Assembly (NCBI RefSeq): GCF_003086295.3
Contig: NC_092048.1
Coordinates: 42,842,425 to 42,906,424 of the forward strand
Length of the DNA stretch: 64,000 nt
Direction: 5' to 3'
Source: Arachis hypogaea
Taxonomy: Eukaryota > Streptophyta > Magnoliopsida > Fabales > Fabaceae
The position numbers were made by a program, and so were the translations under genes. The notes under the pieces are model-generated. The model saw nothing but the letters and a program-made list of their open reading frames with translations, had not been told where the DNA came from and ran no database searches. Below, piece by piece: positions 34,378-46,452 of this stretch; position 1 is the first letter of the stretch, and each line of letters begins with the position of its first letter.

Positions 34378-34644
34378 ACAACCAACAAGTACAAGCAAAG
34401 AAAATAGGTGCAGACAGTATTTGTGTCAGAGTTATTGTTAGTTGTGGGTGATGCAATATATCAAACAGTTAGTGGTTAGCAAACAGAATTGAAAATAACA
34501 AAGAAAAATAAACGAGTAGAGGGAGAAGGGAAGAAGGTTAACTAAAAAAAAAAGTAAATCATTCAAATAGAAAAATAAAATTCACAAAATAAAAATGCTC
34601 AATCTAGTGATCTTCCAATTTAATCATTGTTGATGCACAATCAA
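34378..34644 (-). other. Element D leader
   Basis: About 270 bp between primer site and gag, A-rich on the plus strand, with no coding frame or recognisable motif apart from homopolymer runs. It is much shorter than the leaders of A, B and E and lacks the AAGTTTGGTGTT repeats. Confidence 0.5.
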
Positions 34645-34662
34645 TCCCCGGCAACGGCACCA
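34645..34662 (-). other. Element D primer binding site, tRNA-Asp type
   Basis: On the minus strand TGGTGCCGTTGCCGGGGA lies 6 bases inside the LTR. It differs from the tRNA-Asp complement at one base (T for C at position 4), a C-to-T change. Confidence 0.88.
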
Positions 34663-34668
34663 TAAACT

Positions 34669-36973
34669 TGATGCACGAAAAACTTGTCTCTCAACAAATC
34701 TCCCTTCGGCAAGTGTACCGAAGTTGTCGTCAAGTAAAAACTCACAATAGAGTGAGGTCGAATCCCACAGGGATTGATTGATCAAGCAACTTTAATTAGA
34801 AGAATGTTCTAGTTGAGCGAATCCAGAATTTGGGTTGAGAGTTGCAGAAATTAAAATGGCGAGAATGTAAATAACAGAAAAGTAAATGCTAGAATTAAAG
34901 GACTGGAAGTAAATGACTGAAAATAAATTGCAGAATTATAAATGGGAATGGGGGATTTGCTCATAAAAGTAAATGACAGAAATTAAAGAGAATGGGTAAG
35001 ATCAGAGATGGGGAGTTCATTGGGCTTAGGAGATGTTGCAATTCTTCGGATCAAGTTCATTTTCATCTCTTCCTCAATCAATGCACTCATTGATCTCCTT
35101 GGCAATCTTAAGTGATTGAATTACAATTTCTTGAAATTCAATCTCTCAAATCTTGATCAATAGCCAATTCCTTGGTCAATTGCTCATGAGAAGAGATGAA
35201 GTATGGTCACTGATTATACCACATGCATTTCCCAAACCAAGTATTGAGAGGGTTATAGTCACATACCCATCCAAACCCAATTTGGTCTAGCATGAGAAAG
35301 CATTTCTAGCTTGATCTCTTCATTCCTCTTTCAAGGTTCAAAAGAGATCCAAGTTTGAATAGCTTCTCTTCCAAGATAACTACTCAATTGGATGAAGATC
35401 GAAAGCTTTCAAGTAAAATCAAGAGGAAAGATAGAAGAAGAATAATGAAAATTAGTATTGATCCATCAAATTACAACAGAGCTCCCTAACCCAATGAAAG
35501 GGGTTTAGTTGTTCATAGCTCTTGAAAATGAAAACAAAGATGGAGAATACATCATAAAACTAGAAATTGCAAAGAAAGTAAAATACAGAGAGTAGTTCCC
35601 TTTTTCCCAGCCTCCAGAACTTCTTTACAATTCAAAGCTACTCCTATATATACTACTCTTCTCAGCTTCTAGTTTACTCTTCAAGTCTTGGGCCTTTGGA
35701 TCTTAAGTTTGAAGCAGTTCTTTTCTTCATTTGGGCTTGGCTTTACTTTCAGAGAGAAAGTGCTAAGTGGGCAGAGACTTCAGCTTAGGACGTTAGAGGT
35801 GTTAATATTTAGTGAGAATATAAGTTTGAGAACGTTAGTGACACTTAACATTGTCACTAACGTTCCAATGCACCCCTTTGCCTTACGTTAAAACCTACGT
35901 TAACTAGGTTAACATGGCTTTTAACGTTGCCTTGTTAATCCTTCGAGAACGTTAGTGACACTCAACATTGTCACTAACGTTCCAGTGTGCCCCTTCTTGT
36001 TTCACGTTAAAGCCCACGTTAACTAGGTTAACGTGGCTTCTAACGTGGTCCTTGCCAACCTTCAAGAACGTTAGTGACACTCAACATTGTCACTAACGTT
36101 CCAATGTGCCCCTGGGTCTCACGTTAGAGTCCACGTTAACTAGGTTAACGTGGCCTCTAACGTGGCCATCTTTAGCCATCCCAACGTTAGTGACAATGTT
36201 GAGTGTCACTAACGTTGGCTCATCCTTCATTCCTCATCGTTAGCTTCCACGTTAACTAACTTAACGCGGAGGTTAACGTGACTCTTGGGGGTTGTGTGGT
36301 TGCTTCAACGTTAGTGACAATGTTGAGTGTCACTAACGTTGTCGACAACTCTTCATCCTTTACGTTAGTTCCCACGTTAACCAAGTTAACGTGGGAGTTA
36401 ACGTGGTACTTTACACCATAGGCCAACGTTAGTGACAATGTTGGGTGTCACTAACGTTGGCTTCTCTTCCCCCCTTAACGTTAGAGGCCACGTTAACTAG
36501 GTTAACATGGCTTCTAACGTGGCCACTTATAAGTGATTGCCAACGTTAGTGACAATGTTAAGTGTCACTAACGTTGGCTCAACTTCTCTTCTCCACGTTA
36601 GAGTTCACGTTAACTTAGTTAACGTGACTCTCTAACGTGGGCATTGATGGCTTTTTGAGAATGTTATTGGCAATCACTTTTCTCATTAATCTTGCAAGTT
36701 ACCTCCCCTTTTCTTGCTTCCTTTTTGGTCCTGAAATCAAGCAATAAAGTGCATCAAAGCTCTAGTCCAAGTCATGAGTAATGCAACATAATATTTGTCA
36801 CTAAACTTATGCAAAATCCTCATGAAATTATGTAAAATGCACAATGTATGCTTGAATCAAGGCATAAGTGAATATTTACCTAAAACTAGCTTATTTCCTA
36901 AAGAAATGTATGAAACTATCCTAAAAACAGTAAAGAAAAGGTCAGTGAAACTGGCCAAGATGTCCTGGCATCA
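34669..36973 (-). repeat. Element D 5' LTR (right copy)
   Basis: 2305 bp, the complete copy. The TATA-like TATATATAGG is read on the minus strand at 35643-35652. The palindrome array lies at higher coordinates, that is upstream of the TATA-like box in transcription sense. Confidence 0.93.
35790..36640. repeat. Nested palindrome array in the D 5' LTR, seven ~118-bp units
   Basis: AACGTTAGTGACA words start at 35831, 35948, 36067, 36183, 36307, 36425 and 36542, with steps of 117, 119, 116, 124, 118 and 117 bp. Between them lie CACGTTAAC/GTTAACGTG hairpins with a TAG or similar 3-base loop, several extended to about 21-bp arms with one mismatch. From 36183 onward the central 8 bp are inverted (ATGTTGAG instead of CTCAACAT). 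Confidence 0.92.
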
Positions 36974-36983
36974 GTGGGGAGAG
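36974..36983 (+). other. Element C1 polypurine tract end, with the GTGGG target copy
   Basis: GTGGGGAGAG abuts the LTR start TGTAAGAAC. With the bases left of D (TTTGGTGGG) it forms the purine-rich plus-strand primer site of element C1. D inserted inside it. Confidence 0.8.
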
Positions 36984-39900
36984 TGTAAGAACTGAGCTTA
37001 ATTAATCATTTAATTAAGTAATTAGTATTGCCCAAATTAGGTTTCGAAAAATTAGAGTGAGAATTTGAGGATTTATAGATGATTTTTGGACTCAGTAAGT
37101 TTTTCTGAGTCAGAAAATATGTTTTCTGCGAAAAATCGCGAACTAGCAGTTGAATCGGTTCAAGTCTGCCCGGTGCTGCACGAGAAAAAGTGAAAACAGT
37201 CAAAAACCTTAGAAAAATATTAAAAATGGAAATCGGGCATTAATTTTAAAGGTTTTACCCAAAGTTGGGCCAAACGGGCTAAAAATGCTAACGGGTTAGA
37301 CCGGGCCCAAGTTGGGCCAAAGCCTAACATATAAAAGGGTCCATTATTGAACCCATTCAGCACAAACCACACTCAAACACACACACTTCAGCTAAGAAGG
37401 AGAAGAAGAGAAACTCCATTGTCACTATTCACATAGAGCTTCACAAGCTCATATCTTGAGCTACAGAGCTCCCATCGCCGCACCATTTGTGGCTACGCGT
37501 TCCTTGTAAAGAGCTCTACAAAACCCACTAAGAAACTGGTAAGAGAATCTTGAATCCCTCTCAGTTCTTCTGTTTAAAATTTTGAGTTTTAGGGCTTTTG
37601 ATTAAGTGAGGTTTTGTGATTTTTGGGTGTTTAGGTACACTCTAACCTTTGGTTAGCATTGGATTTGACATCCAAAACTGTTGGGCAAGGTAAGAGCTGT
37701 TGAAACCCTTGTGAGATCATGATTAAATTGAGCCCTAGGTTGATTAGTCATGATTTATGTGTATTATAGCTTGATTATTGTGAGTTTGGAAGCCTTTGGA
37801 ATTTGTTGGTGCTTGTTGGAGTGGAATTGGAGGCTTGCTTGTGGTGGAAAACTCAAATTGTGCTCATTTAGGGTTTTTGGCATATTGGGAATCGGTCAAG
37901 GTATGGTTTCAGTTTCCTCTATGTAGTATATAATATTCATGGACACTTAAGCTAGTAACCCATAGGATAAGTTTGGATTTATGTGGTTGTTGATGATGGG
38001 TGATTGATAATGTATGTTGAATTGATATTGTTATATTGAGAAATAATGATGTTGAGGTATGATGCTTGATGACTTTGAATGATTGTATATTGTTGGATAT
38101 TGATATAGAGCATGAATGAAGTTGATGATGAGAATTGATAGTGGTAGAATGATTATTGGTGAATGTGTTTGGTGGAGGATTGACTTTGGTATCATATATT
38201 TGAGGTTTAATGGTTGATAATGGTATAATATGTTATAAAAGGTATATTTTGATGGAAAATGGAGCTTGGAAAAGTTTTATTTGGTTTTGGTTGGTTCGAG
38301 TTGTGAAAATGAGGAAATTGGTGAATTGTGAACTTTTCGTAAAAGTTAGTTTTTGGTGAACTTTGTCTGATCATAACTTATGTCTCAGTTTTCAAAATTG
38401 GTTGAAATTTGTTTATAATTAAAATTTATTAAAAACCCTTCGAATCGATATAAAGATTGCAAAATTTAGATTTCTGTAGAGCGAGTTATGATCATTCAAA
38501 GTTTGGTGTAAAAATCTGAAATTCTACAAAGTTGTAGAATTTTGTGATTTCTGGTATGTGCGCACGTACAGCCTTGTGCGCATGCACAACCCTGCGAAAT
38601 TTTAAACATGTACGCACGCACAGACCTGTGCGTACGCACAGGCAGGGGAAGGCTTTCTGTTTACAGCGCTAGCACAACTTGTGCACGCACATAACCAATG
38701 AGGATTTACAACCTGTGCGCATGCACAAGTTAGGAAGGGCAGTCTGTTGGAGCCACTAGCACACCTTGTACGAGCGAACAGACCTTGCAAAATTTGGTAC
38801 CAGTGCGTACGCACACCCCTATGCGTACGCACACTTTTAAAAATCTTCCTGGGCGTGCGCGCGCACACACCTATGCGTACGCACACGCCCTGTTTCTCAA
38901 ATTTAAATATTTGTTTTCAACTATTTCACCTTCCCAACAAGATTGTAAGCTTCCATGATACCATTTTAAGACTTTTGGACATAATTTTGGATATGAGAAC
39001 ATGGGAAAGAACTTTAGAGATTCAGTTGATGTCATTTTGAAAAATTAGAAAATGGAGGCTTAGGTTTCGGGTGTATTAAGGATGGTTTGATGGCGTGTAA
39101 AGAATGATTGATATTTAAGATGAGAACTGATGAACTACTGAGTTCGGAATGGAAATGTAAGTTGACAGTAGTTGAGATGAGTCGAGGACTCTGAATGAAA
39201 ATGTTGATGTGACAGTGGATGATGTGAGTTGAGTACTCGAATGTGCAATGTTGAATCATTGATGTATTAAAAATGTTTTCTGAAAAACCACCGAACTACT
39301 ATTTAATACTAAGATTATGAGACGCTATGCACTCAGCAGGGACGGTGGTTAATCCCGCCTATCGAGGTAGCAGCGGCGGCATAAGGATGGTGGTTAATCC
39401 CGCTTACGTTGAAATATGAGGTCTGTGGCAAGAGTATCCCGCTTGCATCCCTTCGGATCAATAGAGTGTGCAGGCACAAAATCCTGGACAGTGATCCGAG
39501 CACTATATCTCGGGGGTTCCCAATGATGATTCCGAAGGGCGACATCTCCATGGAGGTGTGTTAGGTTGGCAGTTGAACCGACAATGTGATATCACAGCCA
39601 ATAGGACAGGCATTCATCATGCGCATTTCTATATGTTTGTTTGCTTTGCCGACTTGTAATTGTATGCCTAATTGAATAATATGCCTATTTGCTTACTTGA
39701 ATTACTTGCCTTATATACTTCTACTTGTGTTTTACTTGCATTGTAATTAATTGTGATTTCTACTGGGATTGAGGAGGTTCGGAAGGCGGTGGCAATGGGA
39801 TCGCATGGAGGATAGGTTGGTGAAGGCTGTGGGACAACGGTATTTGGTTAGAATAGAAATCCCTTAAGATAGAGTACCTTGTTTAATTATGTTAAGATTT

Positions 39901-40551
39901 ATATATGATTATGCTTTACTGTTTTTAGTTATGCCTTAAGATTGAATCTTGTGATGGATATGAAGTCTAGGATTGCCTTTGGCATCCCGGGGTCTTATAT
40001 CTTACATCACTGGAGACTGTTACCATACTGAGAACCTCCGGTTCTCATACCATATTTCTGTTGTATTTTTCAGATGTAGGTCGCAATCCACCTCAGTGAG
40101 TTGCTTGAATGGTGATAGAAGCGGAGGATCTTGTTACTCTTGGAGTCTTTTTTATTTATTTTGTTATACATCTCTCACTTTTGTAGTTTGCTTTTGCCTA
40201 GAGGCTTGTATTGAGATAGAAAAACTTGTATAAGCTGATTTTACTATTTGGTTTCTGTGTAGTCTGTATATAGCTATCCGGCTTAAACTCTGCAAGCCAT
40301 GGCTAGATTCTCATGATATTATACTATTATCTTTTGCTATATCTTATCTATATCTTGTGCTTTAAGTTAGTAGCTTCGTTAGTATGTTTTGCACTTTTCA
40401 AATCCTATATTTGAGCTATATCCTTCATCGGGATTCTGGATTATATAAATTCTTTCTATATATTATGTGTATGAGCTTAGAACTGTCGTAACCTTTGATT
40501 AACCTTTGCTTTACGACGTGAGGTAAAGCTTAGGCTAATTAGGGTGTTACA
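36984..40551 (+). repeat. Element C middle LTR, shared by C1 and C2
   Basis: A 3568-bp LTR from TGTAAGAACTGAG to GGTGTTACA. It is preceded by C1's polypurine tract and followed by a second tRNA-Met primer site and gag, so it serves as the 3' LTR of C1 and the 5' LTR of C2. TATAAAAG at 37330-37337 is a good core promoter, with the transcript start expected about 30 bp later. No genes lie inside. The short frames in it are not supported. Confidence 0.9.
38556..38886. repeat. TGCGTACGCA palindrome cluster in the C LTR
   Basis: Many copies and variants of GTGCGTACGCAC occur (for example at 38629, 38804, 38822 and 38874) with TGTGCGCATGCACA relatives and an alternating GCGTGCGCGCGCACAC run at about 38853. 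The cluster is much richer in CpG than the rest of the LTR. In the 5' LTR copy, element A is inserted at the right edge of this cluster. Confidence 0.85.
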
Positions 40552-40556
40552 TTTAG

Positions 40557-40568
40557 TGGTATCAGAGT
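40557..40568 (+). other. Element C2 primer binding site, tRNA-Met
   Basis: TGGTATCAGAGT differs from the C1 site by a C-to-T change at the last base. It shows that an internal region begins again right after the middle LTR. Confidence 0.88.
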
Positions 40569-40776
40569 GGTTCGTCCTCGTGAGACTGAGAGATGGACCG
40601 ATTGTGCTTCATTGCATACTCTGTGTGTCTTTTTCTTTGATGCTATTAGGTTATCTGTTTGATATTGCATAGCATGCTTGTTTGTGAGTGCCTGTTTGGG
40701 ATAATTGAAGCACTAGGCTTTTGATATTGAGACTGATCACCTTGATATCGATTGTTTGGTGTAAACAGAAACTCTA

Positions 40777-42681
40777 ATGGCCACTTGCGGATGAGGTCGA
40801 GCACGTTCACGAGAGAGTAGGAATGAGCAGCCGGTTGACAATCATGCCGAATTCATGGCGGTAATGGCAAACTTAGCGAACATCATGGAAGCTAATGCTA
40901 CTGCAACCCTGCAAGATGTGCAGATGTTAGGCCAACTGGCCGGAAATGGAAACAAGAATGGCGAAGGAAATGCTAATGATCATGCTGAGGGGAACGACGA
41001 CATTATGGAAGGTGCTCCGATGACCTTGGCAACTTTTCTCAAGGTTCATCCACCAATTTTCCGAGGATCAACCAACCCTACCGAAGCGGACAACTGGTTT
41101 CAGGCCATGGAGCGTGCTTTACAGGCGCAACACGTTCCGAATAACCAATATGTGGAATTTGCCGCTTATCAGCTTGCGGGAGAGGCCCAGCATTGGTGGC
41201 AAGCAGAATGCCGCCTACTAAAACTTCAGAATGCCGATGTTCCTTGGGACATGTTCCAAACGGCCTTCTACAAGAAGTACTTTTCTGAGTCTGTAAGGGA
41301 AGCAAAGGAGATGAAACTTATGTAGCTGAAGCAAGGTTCCTTGTCTGTGGCAGATTACACTAGCAAATTTGAGGAGCTTTGTAGGTTTTCTCGGGTGTGT
41401 CAGGATGCCCCGGAGACCTACTAAAGCTGGAAGTGTATCAAGTACCAAAGAGGCTTGAAAGATAGCATTATGACTGCTGTGGCTCCTGTGGAGATTCGTA
41501 CCTTCTCCGACTTGGTGAACAAAGCAAGGGTGGTTGAGCAGTATGCCAAGACGGTAGTTTCGTCCAAGGAAACTCACGGAGGAAACACTAGTAAGGGGTA
41601 TGGCAAGTATTTTCATCTGAGAGGCCAGAGTTTCAAGAGAGGAGGATATGCGCCTCAAGGGCAATAAGGTTTCAGAAAGAACACTCAGAATCAGTTTCAG
41701 TATGCTAAAGGAAGAGGAAATCAAAGTAAGAATTCTCCGGATTTGAGTTGTGTGTGTTGTGGGCGTTTTCATCCATATGACTCTTGCAAGATTGGTTTAG
41801 GTGATTGCTTCAAATGTGCTTCACCTGGTCATATTGCGAGGGTTTGCACTCGTGGGAGGAACCCGAATGCGGGCCAGAGTCAGCATCAAGGACAGGTTTT
41901 TGCTGTGAACGCCAAAGATGCTTCTAAGGCGGATCCATTGATGAGAGGTATATGTCTAATTGGTGATAAAACCTTTGTTGCATTATATGATAATGGAGCT
42001 TCGCATTCGTTTATTTCGTTTGCTAAGGTTGAGGAACTAGGTTTGAAAGTGTCAGAATTAGCATTTGATCTACATGTGCATACTCCGCATCAGACGGTCA
42101 TGACTAGGTCAGGCTGTAGGCAAGTAGGTTTCAAGCTTGAGGGTAGAGACTTTGTGCATGATTTGATCTGTTTGCCAATGATTGGGTTAGAGATGATTTT
42201 GGGGTTCAATTGGTTGTCAAAGAATCGGGTGTTGTTGAATTGCTTTGAGCGGACAATTCAGTATATGCCGGAAGGGAAAAACGGGGCAGTGATAGCTGAG
42301 GGGTACTACCTGAACTCTGTAATGGTGCACTGTAGTGGGAAAGAGTGTCAGAGTTATATTCTGTTGGCTGCGAATGCGTTAGGTGATGATCAGAACCTTG
42401 ATCAAATTCCGATAGTTAGAGACTTTCCAGAGGTATTCCCGGAAGATATCCCTAAGTTTCCACCTCAAAGAGAGATTGAATTTGCGATCAAATTGGTGCC
42501 GGGAGCCGGACCAGTGTCGATTGCGCCGTATAGGATGGCTCCGATAGAGCTGGCTGAATTAAAGACTCAGTTGGAAGAGCTTCTAAACAAGAGGTTCATT
42601 CGACCGAGTGTATCACTGTGGGGAGCACCAATTTTATTGGTGAAAAAGAAGGATGGAGGAATGTGACTGTGTGTGGATTAC
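40777..42681 (+). pseudogene. Element C2 gag, protease and RT N-terminus
   Basis: Gag and Pol lie in one continuous frame from the ATG at 40777 (MATCG, then a TGA where C1 has Arg CGA at 40792-40794). The knuckle is CFKCASPGHIARVC. The protease reads [11 protein letters not shown] where the family norm is DTG or DSG. The RT begins LVKKKDGGM. Stops occur at 40792 (TGA), 41323 (TAG), about 41422 (TAA), 41665 (TAA) and 42664 (TGA, Arg). There is no frameshift in this part. Element E interrupts it after CVDY at 42681, and it resumes at 53067 in the correct frame. Confidence 0.9.
42677..42681. repeat. Target site duplication ATTAC, left copy (element E)
   Basis: ATTAC directly precedes E's 5' LTR and is repeated at 53062-53066. 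Joining the flanks restores CVDY followed by RQLNK in the C2 RT frame. Confidence 0.95.
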
Positions 42682-44167
42682 TGATGAGCGGATAATTTAT
42701 ACGCTTTTTGTCATTGTTTTTAGGTAGTTTTTAGTATGATTTAGTTAGTTTTTACTATGTTTTTATTAGTGTTTATGAAAAATTCACATTTCTGGACTTT
42801 ACTATGAGTTTGTGTGTTTTTCTATGATTTTAGGTATTTTCTGGCTGAAATTGAGGGACCTGAGCAAAAATCTGATTCAGAGGCTGAAAAAGGACTACAG
42901 ATGCTGTTGGATTCTGACCTCCCTGCACTCAAAATAGATTTTCTGGAGCTACAAGAGTCCAACTGGCGCGCTCTTAATTGCGTTGGAAAGTAGACATCCA
43001 GGGCTTTCCAGCAATATATAATAGTCCATACTTTGCTCAAAGATAAATGACGTAAACTGGCATTTAACGCCAGTTCCATGTTCCATTCTGGCGTTAAACG
43101 CCAGAAACAGCCTAGGCACGTGTAAAGCTCAAGTCTCAGCCCCAGCACCCACCAAGTGGGCCCTAGAAGTGGATTTCTGCACTATCTATCGTAGTTTACT
43201 CATTTTCTGTAAACCTAGGTTACTAGTTTAGTATTTAAACAACTTTTAGAGATTTATTTTGCACCTCATGACATTTTTACATGTTTCATATTGTATTTCT
43301 GACGGCATGAGTCTCTAAATCCCATGGTTGGGGGTGAGGAGCTCTGCTGTGTCTCGATGAATTAATGCAATTACTTCTGTTTTCTATTCAATCACGCTTG
43401 TTTCTATTCTAAGATACTCGCTTGTACTTAACCGTGATGAATGTGATGATCCGTGACACTCATCGTCATTCTCAACCTATGAACGCGTGCTTGACAACCA
43501 CTTCCGTTCTACCTTAGATTGAGTGTGTATCTCTTAGCCTCTTGGTTTATGATCAGAGTCTTCGTGGTATAGGCTAGGATTATTGGCGGCCATTCCTGAG
43601 ATCCGGAAAGTCTAAACCTTGTCTGTGGTATTTCGAGTAGGATCTGGGATGGGATGACTGTGACGAGCTTCAAACTCATGAGTGCTGGGCATAGTGACAG
43701 ACGCAAAAGGATCAATGGATCCTATTCCAACATGAGTGAGAACCGACAGATGATTAGCCGTGCGGTGACAGCGCATTTGGACCATTTTCACTGAGAGGAC
43801 GGATGGTAGCCATTGACAATGGTGATCCACCAACATACAGCTTGCCATGGAAGGAGCCTTGCATGCGTGAAAAAGAAGACAGTAGGAAAGCAGAGATTCG
43901 GAAGACAGAGCATCTCTAAATCCTCAATCTGTTCTCCATTACTGCATAACAAGTATTATTTATTTTATGTTAATTACTCTTCATAAACCCAACCATTTTT
44001 ATTATTAATTTCTTGACTAAGAATTGCAAAATAACCATAGCTTGCTTCAAGCCGACAATCTCCGTGGGATCGACCCTTACTCACGTAAGGTATTACTTGG
44101 ACGACCCAGTGCACTTGCTGGTTAGTGGTACGAGTTGTTAAAAGTGTGATTTACAATTCGTGCACCA
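42682..44167 (+). repeat. Element E 5' LTR
   Basis: 1486 bp. The TATA-like TATTTAAA is at 43232-43239. Two palindrome words (about 43058 and 43089, 31 bp apart) lie upstream of it. It is 63 bp shorter than the 3' LTR because two further words are missing. Confidence 0.94.
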
Positions 44168-44173
44168 AGTTTT

Positions 44174-44191
44174 TGGCGTCGTTGCCGGGGA
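44174..44191 (+). other. Element E primer binding site, tRNA-Asp
   Basis: TGGCGTCGTTGCCGGGGA has one mismatch (T for C) to the tRNA-Asp complement and lies 6 bases after the LTR. Confidence 0.88.
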
Positions 44192-45495
44192 TTGTTCGAG
44201 TTTGGAAAACTGACGGTTTATTTTGTTGCTTAGATTAGGAAAATTTTTTCTTTTTGGTTTAGAGTCTTCTATTATTGTTTTTGGTTAAAATTTTAAGATC
44301 CTTATTTTATTTTTCTAAATTATTTTTGAAAATTTTTAAAACCAATAACTTCATGATTTAGTCTTCTGTTTGAGTTTATTATCATATTTTAAATTTGATG
44401 TCAATTGCATGTTTTTATTTTCCTTTAAATTTTCGAATTTGTGTTCATTTTTTTCTTGATCTTCAAGTTGTTCTTACTATTTTTCTTGTTTGATCTTTAG
44501 TTTTTCCTATTCTGTGTCTTTTTTTGTTTTTCTTGTGCATTTTCTATTTATCAGTATTCAAAAAAATTTATATACATTAAATACCTTTTTTAAAAACACG
44601 TTAAATTTATAGCTCAGTTGGCTAGAGTGTTGTGCTTATGTTCTTGGTAATTGGGTATCTTCCTTTTAAAACTTTTTCAAAAATAATTTTTCTTTGATTA
44701 AATCTTGTGTCAAACTTTTAAGTTTGGTGTTCTCTTGTTATTTTTCTTTAATTTTTGAAAATTTATTTTTAGTTTTCTAAAAGTTTTAAGTTTGGTGTTC
44801 TTTTTATGTTCTTGTGAGTCTTCAAGGTGTTCTTGAGTCTTCTTTGTATTTTGATCTTAAAATTTTTAAGTTTGGTGTTCCTTGGTGTTTTTCCTCCAAA
44901 ATTTTTGAAAAAACAAGGAGCATTAGATCTAAAAATTTTAAGTCTTGTGTCATTTTATTGTTTTTCTCTTTCCTCATTAAATTCAAAAATATCTCTTCTC
45001 TTTATTTTAAATTGAATTTTCGAAAATTACTTTAAAAAATTCAAATTTTTATTTTATCTTATCTTAGTTTTAAAATTTCAAAATTCAAATCTTTTTCAAA
45101 AAAATAATATCTTTTTCAAAATCTTATCTTATCTTATTTCAAATTCAAATTTCAAATTTCAACTTCCAAAATTCAAATTTCAAATTTTAAATTTCAAATT
45201 TCAAAATTTAAAATTCAAAATTTAATTTTCAAATTTAAAAATCAAATCTTTTCAAAATTCAAAATCTTTTTCGAAAATCATATCCAAAGTTTTTCAAATC
45301 TTCTTAATTAAGTAATTATTTTTGTTTTCGAATTTATTTTTCTCTTGGTTTTCAAAATTTATATTTTAATTTCTAATTATTTTATTTTATCTTATTATTT
45401 TTATTTATCTTAATAATTCGGTTTGTTCTACTTAAATAAAATAAAAACAAAAATATATTTTCTTTGCAATTCATATCAATTCCATTTTATCCATC
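44192..45495 (+). other. Element E leader, with a tRNA-like segment
   Basis: 1.3 kb of T-rich noncoding sequence. At 44608-44650 ATAGCTCAGTTGGCTAGAG and the following bases resemble the 5' half of a tRNA including a Pol III A box, with no B box or 3' half. TTTAAGTTTGGTGTT copies occur near 44717, 44784 and 44864. From 45050 to 45300 there is a low-complexity tract of AAATTCAAATTTC units. Confidence 0.6.
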
Positions 45496-46452
45496 ATGGA
45501 CCTAAATGAAAATGAATAGTTCAGAAGGACTCTGGGGTCATATGCTAACCCCATTACTGCTGCATATGGGAGTAGCATATGTATACCTCCCATCAAAGCA
45601 AGTAGTTTTGAGCTAAATCCTCAGCTCATTGTCATGGTGCAGCAAAATTGCCAGTATTCCAGTCTTCCATAGGAAGAACCTACTGAGTTTCTAGCGCAGT
45701 TCTTGCAAATTGCTGACACAGTGCATGATAAGGAGGTAGATCAGGACGTATACAGGCTGTTACTATTTTCGTTTGATGTAAAAGATCAAGCTAAGAGGTG
45801 GTTAAATAACCAACCTACAACAAGCATAAGAACATGGAAACAGTTATCAGACAAATTCCTGAATCAATACTTCCCTCCAAAAAGGATGACACAGCTAAGG
45901 CTGGACATCCAAGGCTTTAAACAAGAGGATAATGAATCCCTTTATAACACCTGGGAGAGGTACAAAGGGATGCTAAGAAAATGCCCCTCTGAAATGTTTT
46001 CAGAGTGGGTGCAATTAGACATCTACTACGAGCTTACAGAAAAAGCTCAGGTGTCTCTAGAGCACTCAACTGGTGGATCTATACACATGAGAAAGACTAT
46101 TGAAGAGGCTCAAGAGCTTATCGATATAGTTGCTAAAAATCAGCATCTGTACATAAGTAATGAGTCCTCCATGAAAGAAGAAACTAAGGCAGTATCAACT
46201 GACTTTAGTCCTCAGGAACAAGTTGCTGAACTCAATCAGCAACTATCTTCTATAACAAGGCAGTTAGCAGAAGTTAAGGAGATGCTACAAGAAACCAAAA
46301 ATGCTAACAAGGATATGGAATCACAATTGAATCAGACAAAACAGCAGTTATCAAAACAGATAACAGAGGAGTGCCAAGCAGTTCAATTAAGAAGTGAAAA
46401 AACATTAAATACCTCAACTCAAAGTAGCAGAAAGCCAAAAAAGAACAGCTGA
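45496..46452 (+). pseudogene. Element E gag
   Basis: Starts MDLNENE followed at once by TAG (45517-45519). A second TAG is at 45670-45672. The frame then runs through FLQ/LQIADTVHD, KDQAKRWLNN, FPPKRMTQLRL, MLRKCPSEMFSEWVQLDIYY and a coiled-coil segment to TEECQAVQLRS. It ends at a TGA at 46450-46452. A frameshift near 46450-46530 separates it from the protease frame. There is no CCHC knuckle, as in A and B. Confidence 0.87.

Larger units (their letters stand above)
27787..36973 (-). mobile_element. Element D, non-autonomous Gag-protease LTR retrotransposon
   Basis: A 9.2-kb minus-strand element with LTRs of 2141 and 2305 bp, 5-bp target duplications and a tRNA-Asp-type primer site with one mismatch. 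It has a single Gag-protease frame that runs straight into the last part of integrase, without RT, RNase H or the integrase core. This matches the class described as terminal-repeat elements with only a GAG domain (TR-GAG). Apart from one 164-bp deletion the LTRs are almost identical by eye, so D looks like one of the youngest insertions here. It must have used enzymes from a related Athila-like element. Confidence 0.92.

Noticed and set aside
27787..36973. Plant pararetrovirus or other virus insertion
   Set aside because: All RT-bearing units have LTRs, tRNA primer sites next to them and integrase in Ty3 or Ty1 order. No movement protein or coat protein of a plant virus was seen.
38602..38886. 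Cys-rich minus-strand frame (CVRIGVCAR-type)
   Set aside because: It is produced by the TGCGTACGCA palindromes of the C LTR and resembles no known protein.
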